A DNA stretch of 21,146 bases from a methanogenic archaeon (GCA_902787415.1 CADAGG010000014.1:1-21146); one strand, 5' to 3'. Positions 7,784 to 14,178 are shown, counted from the first letter of the stretch. Numbers and translations: made by a program. Notes: generated by a model not told the origin, from the letters alone.

Positions 7784-9283
7784 ATGGCAACAACTACCCC
7801 CATTTATCCCGCGAACGAGACCCTCAACGGTGTCAAATTCGAGCTTTTCAGCGACGATGAAGTCCGCAGGATTGACATGGCAACCCGTGATGTCCTTGAG
7901 ACCTTCGGTGTCCAGGTTTCTGACGATGAAGCAAGGAAGCTCTTCAAAGAGGCCGGATGTCAGGTCAACGAGGAGACCTGGGTCGTAAAGATCCCTTCCT
8001 TTGTTCTCGACAGGGCTCTTGCAACCTGCCCCAAGAAATACTACCTCTACGGAAGGAACGAAGACAGGACCTTCCCCATGGAGTGGCTCGGAAAAGTCAA
8101 CTACACCTGCTTCGGAACCGGAATCCAGGTCTGCGACTACCTCGGCCACGGCGAATTCGAGACCCGTGACTCCACTGGAAAGGATGTCGCAAACATCGCA
8201 AAACTCTGCGACGCACTTCCCGGACTTTCCTTCTTCTCCCTCCCCGTCTCCGCAAGAGAGTGGGCTGGAAACGGATGCGAGGATGTCCACGAGGCACTCA
8301 TCTCTCTCACCAACACCTCTATGCACTTCCACCACATCGACCCCGTTGCTGCTAACGTAAAGTACTACTGGGAAATGGTAAAGGCATACTACCACGGTGA
8401 CGAAGCAGAGGCACGCGCAAAGCCCATCATGTCCATGCTGGTTTGCCCCACCTCTCCCCTCGAGCTTTCCTACAACGCCTGCCAGTGCATCATTCAGGGT
8501 GCCAGGTACGGAATGCCCGTTAACGTCCTGTCCATGGCAATGGCCGGAGGATCCTCCTCTGTCTACCTCGCAGGAACCCTCGTTACCCACAACGCAGAGA
8601 TCCTCTCTGGAATCGTTCTCTCTCAGCTCGCTTGCCCCGGAGCACCCATCATGTACGGATCCTCCACTACCTGCTTCGACCTGAAGAGGGGAACCGCACC
8701 TGTCGGATCTCCTGAGCTCGGACTCATCAGCGCAGCCGTCGGAAAGCTTGGACAGTACTACAAGCTCCCTGTGTTCACCGCAGGTATGTAGACCGACGCC
8801 AAGGTCCCCGATGAGCAGGCAGCCCACGAGAAGACCATCACCTCCCTCGGTGCAGCACTCGCCGGAGTCAACATGATCTACGGTGGAGGAATGCTCGAGC
8901 TCGGTCAGACCTTCTCCCTTGAGCAGCAGGTCATCGACAACGACATCATCATGATGGAGAGGAAGTTCATGGAGGGTATCCCCGTAACTGACGAGACCCT
9001 CGCCGTTGACGCAATCAAGTTCATCGGTATCGGTAACGACTTCATCGCACACCCCTCCACCATGGAGCAGATCGACCTCGCATCCGACCCCGAAATCTTC
9101 GACAGGACCATGCTCGGAGAGTGGAGGGCCAACGGAAAGAAGGACGCAGTCGACCGCGCACACGAGAAGGTCGTCGACATCCTCGCAAACCACATTGTTA
9201 CCCCTGTCCCTGACGACGTCATGGCAGCATGGGAAAAGATCGCAAAGGAGGCCGACGAGGTCTTCCTCAAGAACAAGGAGTGA
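7784..9283 (+). CDS. mttB: Trimethylamine:corrinoid methyltransferase MttB, containing pyrrolysine
   Basis: MttB takes a methyl group from trimethylamine and places it on the Co(I) corrinoid of MttC, releasing dimethylamine; it is the entry step of trimethylamine-dependent methanogenesis. The product is 499 residues if the amber codon at 8789-8791 (residue 336) is read as pyrrolysine, close to the ~495 usual for the family. The N terminus ([20 protein letters not shown], then a [15 protein letters not shown] stretch) is typical of MttB. The amber lies in [19 protein letters not shown], the usual pyrrolysine context, and the same frame then runs on to a TGA at 9281-9283 with family-like sequence ([14 protein letters not shown]). 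The start at 7784 has GGAGG nine bases upstream. Six bases separate it from mttC. It is not a pseudogene: only the TAG interrupts it, at the family position. Confidence 0.97.
8789..8791 (+). other. In-frame UAG decoded as pyrrolysine (residue 336)
   Basis: The codon TAG follows GCA GGT ATG and precedes ACC GAC GCC. In the MttB family this position carries pyrrolysine, the catalytic residue thought to bind and orient the methylamine in the TIM-barrel active site. Decoding needs tRNA-Pyl (pylT) and PylS, neither of which is in the window. Confidence 0.95.
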
Positions 9284-9289
9284 ATTTAA

Positions 9290-9940
9290 ATGGCACAGGC
9301 AGATTTAGAGCAGAAAGCATACGACGGCGTAATGAAATACGACATCAAAGGCTGCAAGGCAGTCGCAGAGCAGGCAGTTGCTGAGAAGGCAGACCTCGTC
9401 GCCCTCATCAACAACGGTTTCACCAAGGCCATCACCCAGGTCGGAGAGCTCTTCGCACAGAAGAAGATCTTCCTCCCCCACATCATGGCTGCGGCAAACG
9501 CAATGAACGCAGGTATCGAGGTCCTCACCCCCGAGCTCGAGAAGTCCGGAGGACAGGCCGACTCTATCGGAACCTTCTGCATTGCAACCATCGAGGGAGA
9601 CATCCACTCCATCGGAAAGGACATCTGCGCCATCATGCTCAAGGTTGCCGGATTCAACGTCGTCAACCTCGGCCGTGACGTCAAGCTCGATGTCATCGTC
9701 GACGCATGCAAGCAGCACAACGCCATCGCAATGGGATCCTCCGCTCTTATGACCTCCACCATGGTCGGTCAGAAGACCCTCGAGGAGAAGATGAAGGCAG
9801 CCGGACTCAAGGGCAAGTGCCTCACCAACGTCGGTGGAGCACCCGTTACCCAGCAGTGGGCTGACGAGATCGGAGCAGACGTCTACTCCGAGAACTCCAA
9901 CGACATCGTCACCAAGATGGTTGCCGCTGTAAAAGGCTGA
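9290..9940 (+). CDS. mttC: Trimethylamine corrinoid protein MttC
   Basis: MttC is the cobamide-carrying partner of MttB: its cobalt accepts the methyl group and delivers it to a methylcobamide:CoM methyltransferase (MtbA). The 216-residue product has the two expected parts: an N-terminal helical B12-binding cap (about 1-90) and a Rossmann-like cobalamin domain. The lower-ligand motif is D104-I-H106-S-I-G109, with H106 as the cobalt ligand, followed by GSSALMTST near 149-157 and NVGGAPVT near 180-187. The ATG at 9290 is six bases after the mttB stop; the ribosome site AAGGAGTG overlaps the last mttB codons, so the pair is one translationally linked operon. It could serve a related methylamine enzyme, but adjacency to mttB makes MttC by far the best call. 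Confidence 0.95.
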   Translation: MAQADLEQKAYDGVMKYDIKGCKAVAEQAVAEKADLVALINNGFTKAITQVGELFAQKKIFLPHIMAAANAMNAGIEVLTPELEKSGGQADSIGTFCIATIEGDIHSIGKDICAIMLKVAGFNVVNLGRDVKLDVIVDACKQHNAIAMGSSALMTSTMVGQKTLEEKMKAAGLKGKCLTNVGGAPVTQQWADEIGADVYSENSNDIVTKMVAAVKG

Positions 9941-9952
9941 AACCCCAAATCC

Positions 9953-10054
9953 AATTCCGGACCAAACCACATCCCCTCCGGGGGATGCAAATGGTTTCCT
10001 CCAAACAGATCATTGAACGGTCCGGAATTATCGGGGCCTGCTCCGGCAGGCCCC
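9953..10054 (+). promoter_or_regulatory. Nested hairpins with two UCCG tetraloops between mttC and the MarR-like gene
   Basis: An 11-bp perfect inverted repeat, AATTCCGGACC (9953-9963) and GGTCCGGAATT (10019-10029), encloses AAACCA/TGGTTT (9964-9969 and 9992-9997), which in turn encloses a 7-bp stem CATCCCC/GGGGATG (9970-9976 and 9981-9987) with loop TCCG. Just downstream is a 9-bp perfect stem GGGGCCTGC/GCAGGCCCC (10033-10041 and 10046-10054), again with loop TCCG. Both loops are closed by C-G, the very stable cUNCGg type. No T-run follows, so a simple terminator is less likely than an mRNA 3'-end stabiliser, a processing site or an attenuator lowering expression of the next gene. Confidence 0.6.
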
Positions 10055-10081
10055 AAACCCTTGATCTATCAGGTGGTAGGA

Positions 10082-10708
10082 ATGGCAGATAACGTTGTAT
10101 CGGAAGGAAGCAAATACTCCGGGGAACCCCGCGTCTCCGCCGTCAGCCCCTACGACACCTACTGGAACTCCTTCCTGCCCGCTTTTATGGACCGTATGAG
10201 CCTCCAGATGCGCAAGAACATGACCGCCATCGTCGAGCCCTACGGACTCTCCCACGCCCACGCCATCTACCTCATCGCCCTGAATCTCCAGGACGGTCAG
10301 ACCATGGTGGGCCTCTCCCGCTTCCTCGATCTCGATACCGCCAACACCAACCGTGTCATCAAGACCCTGAGGGAGAAGGGATTCGTCTACGACGACAGGA
10401 AGTCCGAGAGCAACAAGAAGTTCCGCATCTTCCTCTCAGACTCCGGCAAGGCCCTCGCAGACCTCGTCATGACGAAGATCACCGAGCTGAACAACAGCTA
10501 CTTCGCCAACATCCCCCGCGAGGACATCCTCAACATGAGGAACACCCTCATCCAGGTCCTCAACAACATGAACCTCGACATCGACGAGTACATGCACTCG
10601 AAGTACGAGGATCCGTTCTACACCCACCTCCACCTCATGCCCCAGGTGGACGGTTACGAGTCCCTCTCCGCCCGTGCGCCCAGCCGCATCGTCAGGGACA
10701 GGGACTGA
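10082..10708 (+). CDS. MarR-family-like winged-helix transcriptional regulator
   Basis: A 208-residue protein with a MarR-type winged helix: a helical dimerisation region around 25-60 (FLPAFMDRMSLQMRKNM), a helix-turn-helix around 75-100 (LSRFLDLDTANTNRVIKTLREKGF), the wing DDRKSESNKKFRIFLSDSGK at about 103-122, and then a longer than usual C-terminal tail of ~50 residues. The ATG at 10082 is preceded by a GGTGG-type ribosome site; upstream codons in the frame run through the hairpins and are rejected. It follows mttC with no obvious promoter of its own, so it is probably expressed from the mttB promoter through the hairpin block. It may bind the dyads at 7557-7574 or 10716-10730 and sense a methylamine or redox signal; this is inference from position. 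Family confidence is good, ligand unknown. Confidence 0.8.
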   Translation: MADNVVSEGSKYSGEPRVSAVSPYDTYWNSFLPAFMDRMSLQMRKNMTAIVEPYGLSHAHAIYLIALNLQDGQTMVGLSRFLDLDTANTNRVIKTLREKGFVYDDRKSESNKKFRIFLSDSGKALADLVMTKITELNNSYFANIPREDILNMRNTLIQVLNNMNLDIDEYMHSKYEDPFYTHLHLMPQVDGYESLSARAPSRIVRDRD

Positions 10709-10715
10709 CAGTAGG

Positions 10716-10752
10716 ATACGTTTACCGTATTATTCTGCGTTAAGTTTTATAT
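10716..10752 (+). promoter_or_regulatory. Dyad and TATA box upstream of the flavodoxin-fold gene
   Basis: The dyad ATACG-TTTAC-CGTAT lies at 10716-10730, followed by the TATA box TTTTATAT at 10745-10752. The TATA centre is about 26 nt before the ATG at 10775, so the message should be leaderless. The dyad abuts the basal promoter and could be an operator for the MarR-like protein encoded just upstream. Confidence 0.55.
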
Positions 10753-10774
10753 CCAGCACGCTAATGCGGTCTGT

Positions 10775-11362
10775 ATGAGTAAGATCGTCGCCGTCATGGG
10801 CAGTGCAAACAACAATGGGAACACCGCAGCAGCAGTGGATGCCATCCTTGACGGTGCCATGGGTCTCTCGACCAATGTGATCCGCTACCACAACCTCGGC
10901 AAGCTCAATTCCGTGAAGGCCTTCGATTTCGGGGCCCTCTACGGCAAAGGCCTCGAGACCATACAGGATTCCGATCTCAAGGCGATCCTCGAGGACATCT
11001 CATCCGCGGATGCCGTCCTCTTCGCAACCCCGCTCTACTTCAACTTCCCCACGCCGCAGTTCACCATGATCCTCGACAGCTTGGCCTGCCTCGGCAAGTC
11101 TCCCCTCTCCGGGAAGAAGGCCGTCGTGCTGGTCACCTGCGAGAAGGTCGACACCTACTCCAACGGTGCCCTCGACTGCCTCGTCAACGCCATCGAGAGC
11201 CTCGGCATGTGCGTGGTCAGCAAGATGATCTTCTCCACCCACGGCGGACAGCAGCAGTTCCGCGAGAACCCCGTCGCCATGGACAAGGCCGTCAAGGTCG
11301 GAGCCAAGTTCTCCAAAACCTTCGACGTGGAGCCTGACTCCGAGGTCATCGTGCTCGGATGA
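10775..11362 (+). CDS. Flavodoxin-fold NAD(P)H-dependent FMN reductase-like protein without the iron-sulfur cysteines
   Basis: A 195-residue flavodoxin-like protein. The FMN-phosphate loop is GSANNNGNT at 9-17, and ATPLYFNFPTPQF at 84-96 is the usual second flavin loop of the FMN-reductase/iron-sulfur flavoprotein family. In iron-sulfur flavoproteins a compact cysteine motif sits between these loops (a CxxCxxC-like pattern after a K-A pair). Here the matching segment at 46-60 reads SVKAFDFGALYGKGL with no cysteine, so an Fe-S cluster is unlikely. Start: ATG at 10775, about 26 nt after the TATA box, hence leaderless. It stands alone between the methyltransferase and ribosomal operons. It may be a quinone or flavin reductase; electron donor and acceptor cannot be told from sequence. 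Confidence 0.8.
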   Translation: MSKIVAVMGSANNNGNTAAAVDAILDGAMGLSTNVIRYHNLGKLNSVKAFDFGALYGKGLETIQDSDLKAILEDISSADAVLFATPLYFNFPTPQFTMILDSLACLGKSPLSGKKAVVLVTCEKVDTYSNGALDCLVNAIESLGMCVVSKMIFSTHGGQQQFRENPVAMDKAVKVGAKFSKTFDVEPDSEVIVLG

Positions 11363-11375
11363 GCCCGTAAATATC

Positions 11376-11383
11376 TTTATATA
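11376..11383 (+). promoter_or_regulatory. TATA box in front of the candidate ncRNA
   Basis: TTTATATA predicts transcription start near 11404. It lies 14 bp after the flavodoxin-like stop and 230 bp before the eS19 start codon, and a second TATA box (11534-11541) stands just before eS19. It therefore appears to drive the structured segment 11404-11509. Confidence 0.55.
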
Positions 11384-11403
11384 GGGATTGAGACATCCCA
11401 AAC

Positions 11404-11509
11404 ATACGGTTTGGAGTCCCGGCATTCTGGGATTTACCGTGGAGTGAATTTCTCACTCGGGCCGCAAGGGACCGAAAGGCGGACTTGCGGGGCATGATTT
11501 CCATTTTAC
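11404..11509 (+). ncRNA. Candidate structured non-coding RNA (or long alternative eS19 leader)
   Basis: The segment has no ORF but folds into three consecutive hairpins. H1: ACGGT/ACCGT (11406-11410 and 11436-11440) enclosing AGTCCC/GGGATT (11415-11420 and 11429-11434, one G-U). H2: perfect GAGTGA/TCACTC (11442-11447 and 11453-11458) with a 5-nt loop. H3: perfect CCGCAAG/CTTGCGG (11462-11468 and 11484-11490) capped by CC-GAAA-GG with a G/A-rich internal loop (GGA opposite CGGA) that might be kink-turn-like. It is preceded by its own TATA box and followed by a T-rich stretch and a further dyad. I do not recognise it as tRNA, 5S, SRP or RNase P RNA. Ends are estimates. Confidence 0.5.
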
Positions 11510-11529
11510 TTAGGTAGAATATTACCTAA
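11510..11529 (+). terminator. Dyad TTAGGTA-N6-TACCTAA: ncRNA terminator or eS19 operator
   Basis: A 7-bp perfect inverted repeat follows the T-rich tract ATTTCCATTTTACT and is itself followed by CTTTT. It could end the upstream transcript. It also lies immediately upstream of the eS19 TATA box (11534-11541), where a repressor or activator could bind. The sequence does not distinguish the two. Confidence 0.4.
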
Positions 11530-11533
11530 ATGC

Positions 11534-11541
11534 TTTTATAT
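11534..11541 (+). promoter_or_regulatory. TATA box of the eS19 ribosomal-protein operon
   Basis: TTTTATAT predicts a start near 11563 and a leader of about 43 nt before the ATG at 11606. Confidence 0.6.
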
Positions 11542-11565
11542 TAGTCTTGACTATACGGCCTTGCA

Positions 11566-11592
11566 GCCGCGTAGGATTTCATCCGTTGCGGC
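11566..11592 (+). promoter_or_regulatory. Leader hairpin of the eS19 operon
   Basis: GCCGC (11566-11570) pairs with GCGGC (11588-11592), enclosing GGAT-TTC-ATCC (11574-11584). The stem ends directly before the ribosome site AGAAGGT (11593-11599) and ATG at 11606. This placement would suit translational control by a ribosomal protein, which is an inference. Confidence 0.45.
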
Positions 11593-11605
11593 AGAAGGTA
11601 AGCAA

Positions 11606-12037
11606 ATGGTTACAGTCTACGACGTTCCCGCCGAGGCACTCATCCTCAAAGTGGCTGAGAAGCTCAAAGAGAACGATAAGATCGTACCTCCCGAGTGGGC
11701 CGAGTTCGCAAAGACCGGAGTCCACACCGAGAGGGCACCCGTCCAGGAGGACTGGTGGTTCACTAGGGCCGCCTCCATCCTCAGGAAGCTCTACGTAAAA
11801 GGTCCCATGGGAACCTCCAAGCTCGCTGGCGAGTACGGTGGTTTCAACGACAGGGGATCCAAGCCGAACAAAGCAGTCAAGGGAAGCCGCAACATCATCA
11901 GGAAGTGCCTTATCCAGCTTCAGGATGCCGGACTCCTCGAGGCAACTCAGAACAAGCAGGGACGCAAGATCGCTCCTGCCGGACAGAGTCTTCTCGACAA
12001 CTGCGCGAAAGAGGTTGCAGATGCAATGAAGAACTGA
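11606..12037 (+). CDS. rps19e: Ribosomal protein S19e (eS19)
   Basis: A component of the small ribosomal subunit head, found in archaea and eukaryotes, and needed for 30S/40S maturation. The 143-residue product has family hallmarks: VYDVPAEALILKVAEKLKEN at the N terminus, PPEWAEFAKTGVHTERAPV, the DWWFTRAASILRKLYVKGPMG winged-helix segment, and the GSRNIIRKCLIQLQDAGLL stretch. The ATG at 11606 is preceded by AGAAGGT. It is first in an operon with the PDCD5-like protein, eL39, eL31 and aIF6, an order common in Euryarchaeota. Confidence 0.97.
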   Translation: MVTVYDVPAEALILKVAEKLKENDKIVPPEWAEFAKTGVHTERAPVQEDWWFTRAASILRKLYVKGPMGTSKLAGEYGGFNDRGSKPNKAVKGSRNIIRKCLIQLQDAGLLEATQNKQGRKIAPAGQSLLDNCAKEVADAMKN

Positions 12038-12048
12038 AGGTGACTTGC

Positions 12049-12381
12049 ATGGAAGACGACCCTGAATTGGAAATGTTAAGGCAGAAGAGGATGGCCGAGA
12101 TGCAGCAGGCCCAGCAGAGGCAGGCCCAGCAGCAGGAACAGGCCAAACAGGCAGAAGCACAGAAGCAGTCCATTCTCAGGCAGATCATGGTCCCCGAGGC
12201 AAGGGACAGGCTCGCAAACGTCAAACTCGCGAACCCCCAGCTTGCCGCCAATGTTGAGAACCAGGTAATCCGCCTTTACCAGAGCGGCAGGCTCAACGGA
12301 CCGATCACGGATCCCATGTTAAGAGAGATCCTTCAGAGCATGGTTCCCCAGCAGAGGGAAATCCACATAGAGAGGAGATAA
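12049..12381 (+). CDS. PDCD5-family DNA-binding protein (archaeal MTH1615-like)
   Basis: A 110-residue archaeal homologue of eukaryotic PDCD5/TFAR19, a small helical-bundle protein often annotated as DNA-binding. It starts [19 protein letters not shown] and has a glutamine-rich helix at about residues 19-43, then the conserved core [20 protein letters not shown] and the [17 protein letters not shown] segment. AAGGTGA precedes the ATG at 12049 by about 6 nt, eleven bases after the eS19 stop. Its presence inside a ribosomal operon is typical in archaea and suggests a link with translation or ribosome biogenesis, though its exact function is unsettled. It is the only complete gene here ending in TAA. 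Confidence 0.93.
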   Translation: MEDDPELEMLRQKRMAEMQQAQQRQAQQQEQAKQAEAQKQSILRQIMVPEARDRLANVKLANPQLAANVENQVIRLYQSGRLNGPITDPMLREILQSMVPQQREIHIERR

Positions 12382-12383
12382 AC

Positions 12384-12539
12384 ATGTCCAGCACTAAGCC
12401 CCCGGCAATGAAAGAGAGGCTCAACAAGAAGATCAAGCAGAACCGCCGCGTCCCCGCATGGGTCATGATGAGGACCAACAGGCAGTTCCTCAGGCACCCT
12501 AAGAGGCGTTCCTGGAGAATGGGAAAACTTAAGGAGTGA
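12384..12539 (+). CDS. rpl39e: Ribosomal protein L39e (eL39)
   Basis: A 51-residue, highly basic protein that lines the large-subunit peptide exit tunnel in archaea and eukaryotes. The product begins [19 protein letters not shown] and includes [15 protein letters not shown] and the terminal [11 protein letters not shown], all typical of the family, and the length is exactly that usual for eL39. The ATG at 12384 lies two bases after the previous stop, with GAGGAGA as ribosome site. Its own last codons (AAGGAG TGA) supply the ribosome site of the next gene. Confidence 0.96.
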   Translation: MSSTKPPAMKERLNKKIKQNRRVPAWVMMRTNRQFLRHPKRRSWRMGKLKE

Positions 12540-12544
12540 TTCAA

Positions 12545-12808
12545 ATGGCAGACGAAGTCACCAGGATCATCGTCATCCCCCTCAGGGGAGCAAAACAGGC
12601 ACCTCGCTCCAGGAGGACCGAGCGCGCTGTCAAGGACGTCAGGGCAGCCATCATGAGGCACATGAAGGTCGACGCCGAGCACGTCTGGATCGACAAATCC
12701 GTCAACGAGAAGCTCTGGGAGAACGGTATCCGCAACCCTCCTTCCAGGATCACCGTCAAGTGCGTCAAGTTCGACGACGGACTCGTTGAAGTGTCCCTTT
12801 CGGAGTGA
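12545..12808 (+). CDS. rpl31e: Ribosomal protein L31e (eL31)
   Basis: An 87-residue large-subunit protein located near the exit tunnel rim, where it helps dock factors such as SRP. Family features: TRIIVIPLRGAKQAPRSRRT at the N terminus, RAVKDVRAAIMRHMKV, VWIDKSVNEKLWENGIRNPP, and a C-terminal strand ITVKCVKFDDGLVEVSL. The start at 12545 is preceded by AAGGAGTGA overlapping the eL39 stop. Its terminal GGAG acts as ribosome site for aIF6, so the four small genes are tightly coupled. Confidence 0.96.
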   Translation: MADEVTRIIVIPLRGAKQAPRSRRTERAVKDVRAAIMRHMKVDAEHVWIDKSVNEKLWENGIRNPPSRITVKCVKFDDGLVEVSLSE

Positions 12809-12813
12809 ATACG

Positions 12814-13498
12814 ATGTCAATGAGGCTTTCCAGGACCGCAGGTACGTTCAATATCGGTGTTTCAGCGGTAGCCAACGAGAGCCTCGCATTCACTTCCCCC
12901 GATGTCGACGACCAGTTCCTTAGGGACCTGGAGGAGGCATTGGGGGTCAAACCCTTCAAGACCACCGTGGGAGGCTCCCACGTAACCGGATCGCTCATCG
13001 CCATGAACTCCAACGGCGCCGCCGTCTCGGGACTCGCCGAGGAAGCGGAGCTGGAGATCATCAGGAAGCAGATCCCCATCGTCCTGCTGCCCGATTACAT
13101 CAACGCGGCAGGCAACAACATCCTTGTCAACGACCGCGGGGCCGTTGTCAACCCCGACTTCCCCGACAGCATTCTGAAGCAGCTGGAGGAGCTCTTCGGG
13201 GTCGAAGTGGTACGTTCCGCCATCGCGGGATGCAACACCATTGGTTCTCTGTGCAAGTGCAACAACAAGGGCTGCGTGTGCACCATCGATGCCACCGACG
13301 ACGATCGACGCCACCGACGACGATGTCGAGCTCCTCAAGGAGGTGCTCAAGGTCCAGGAGGTCCAGAGGACCACCGTGAACCACGGATCCAAGTACGTCG
13401 GCTCCGGGGTCATCGCCAACTCCAAGGGTGCCCTCGTAGGCGACGCCACCACCCCCATCGAGATGGGAAGGCTCGAGGACGGACTCGTCCTCTACTGA
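12814..13498 (+). pseudogene. eif6: Translation initiation factor aIF6, reading frame broken by a 19-nt duplication
   Basis: aIF6 binds the large ribosomal subunit and prevents premature joining of subunits; it also acts in 50S maturation. The first part (from ATG 12814, MSMRLSRTAGTFNIGVSAVANESLAF) matches the family with its repeated NILVNDRGAVVNP-type motifs up to NNKGCVCTIDATDDD. A 19-nt imperfect tandem duplication at 13285-13322 then shifts the frame; read as is, the protein ends at 13512 in unrelated arginine-rich sequence. Removing one copy restores the normal C terminus (VELLKEVLKVQEVQRTTVN, then HGSKYVGSGVIANSKGALVG), ending TGA at 13498 after EDGLVLY. The factor is expected to be essential, so an assembly error is more likely than true loss. 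GGAG at 12802-12805 supports the ATG at 12814; an ATG at 12820 is the alternative. Confidence 0.9.
13285..13322 (+). repeat. 19-nt imperfect tandem duplication inside aIF6
   Basis: ATCGATGCCACCGACGACG (13285-13303) is followed directly by ATCGACGCCACCGACGACG (13304-13322). The copies differ at one base, which changes GAT to GAC, both aspartate. A 19-nt insertion shifts the frame by one. The synonymous difference looks like two strain haplotypes joined at an overlap. Confidence 0.95.
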
Positions 13499-13514
13499 AC
13501 CGTTCGGTGTAGTG

Positions 13515-13519
13515 TTTTT
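13515..13519 (+). terminator. T-run terminator after the eS19-aIF6 operon
   Basis: Five T residues lie 16 bp downstream of the aIF6 stop, in the 41-bp gap before the convergent gene at 13540-14178. A short T-run is the usual archaeal termination signal; this one is modest. Confidence 0.4.
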
Positions 13520-13539
13520 CAAAAGATGCAACGGCAGCG

Positions 13540-14178
13540 TCAGCGGTCGAATACCCAGACGCCCTTGAAATCGGAGATGTCGTCCGATTCCAGCTCGATG
13601 GCGTTGCCGACGTGCACGACCTCGTCCTGACAGTCGTCGGTGAAGGCGCTGAGCGGTGACAGAGGCAGCGTGATGCCCCCGACCTTGTAATCGGTGGGCA
13701 CGATGATCTTGGGCTTCACCTTGGAGATGAACTCGTTGACCTTGTAGATGGGCATGGTCCAATACTCCCCCACGGGCACGAAGAGGAGGTCCACGCCCCT
13801 GATGCGTTCCATGACCCAGTCGATGGGAATGTCTCCCAGGCAGCCGCATATGGCCACGCTGATGCCGTCCATCGAGAACAGGTAGATGGTGTTGGCCCCG
13901 CGCTGCTCCCCGAGGCGGTCGTCGCTGAACGAGGGGAGGCCGATGTACTCGAAACCGTTTTCCTCGAACTCGCCCCTCTCGCAGACTACGTCCTTGTGCT
14001 TGCCGCCCACGACCCTGAACGCGTTGCGGTCGAAGGTGTTGTGTGTGCACAGTGCCAGCTTGGCCGATACCTTCGGAGGGAAGACCCCGATCGATTTTCC
14101 GTCGTGCGGGTCGAACACGACGTTGTTCTTATCGTCGGCGAACTCGAAGCAGGAGTAGCCGTGCCATCTTATGTACAC
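13540..14178 (-). CDS. Metallo-beta-lactamase-fold protein (UlaG/UPF0173-like) with degenerate metal ligands
   Basis: A 212-residue single-domain protein of the MBL-fold class related to UlaG/UPF0173 hydrolases: WHGYSCFEF at 5-13, FDPHDGKSIG at 22-31, CGCLGDIP at 111-118, and a FVPVGEYWTMPIYKV segment at 133-147 followed by KPKIIVPTDYK. The canonical HxHxDH metal-binding motif reads H46-N-T48-F-D50-R51, so two of three histidine/aspartate-type ligands are changed, and the later histidine of the usual PxHY motif is D163. It may bind one metal, another metal, or none. The start is GTG at 14178, about 26 nt from a TATA box, giving a leaderless message. It is convergent with the aIF6 operon and divergent from the DUF373 gene. 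Confidence 0.75.
   Translation of the reverse strand: MYIRWHGYSCFEFADDKNNVVFDPHDGKSIGVFPPKVSAKLALCTHNTFDRNAFRVVGGKHKDVVCERGEFEENGFEYIGLPSFSDDRLGEQRGANTIYLFSMDGISVAICGCLGDIPIDWVMERIRGVDLLFVPVGEYWTMPIYKVNEFISKVKPKIIVPTDYKVGGITLPLSPLSAFTDDCQDEVVHVGNAIELESDDISDFKGVWVFDR

Noticed and set aside
7733..9193. A 486-codon open frame on the minus strand opposite mttB
   Set aside because: Antisense of mttB, with composition typical of an antisense shadow (V-, D-, G-, C-rich) and no promoter or ribosome site; mttB is unambiguous.
8873..9283. A separate small gene after the mttB amber codon
   Set aside because: It is the C-terminal part of MttB in the same frame; no ribosome site precedes 8873 and the sequence between 8792 and 8872 is also MttB-like.
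7784..9283. mttB as a pseudogene broken by a nonsense codon
   Set aside because: The TAG is at the conserved pyrrolysine position, with intact sequence on both sides and full family length.
10013..10081. N-terminal extension of the MarR-like protein from 10013
   Set aside because: It would be translated through the arm of the 11-bp repeat and the 9-bp hairpin, has no ribosome site, and gives a proline-rich unlike-family peptide.
9941..10081. A cobalamin riboswitch between mttC and the regulator
   Set aside because: The hairpins lack the conserved B12-box sequence, and the architecture is simple nested stems.
11404..11509. The structured segment as tRNA, 5S, SRP or RNase P RNA
   Set aside because: No TTC-loop or cloverleaf, no SRP helix-8 signature, and none of the conserved RNase P segments could be found.
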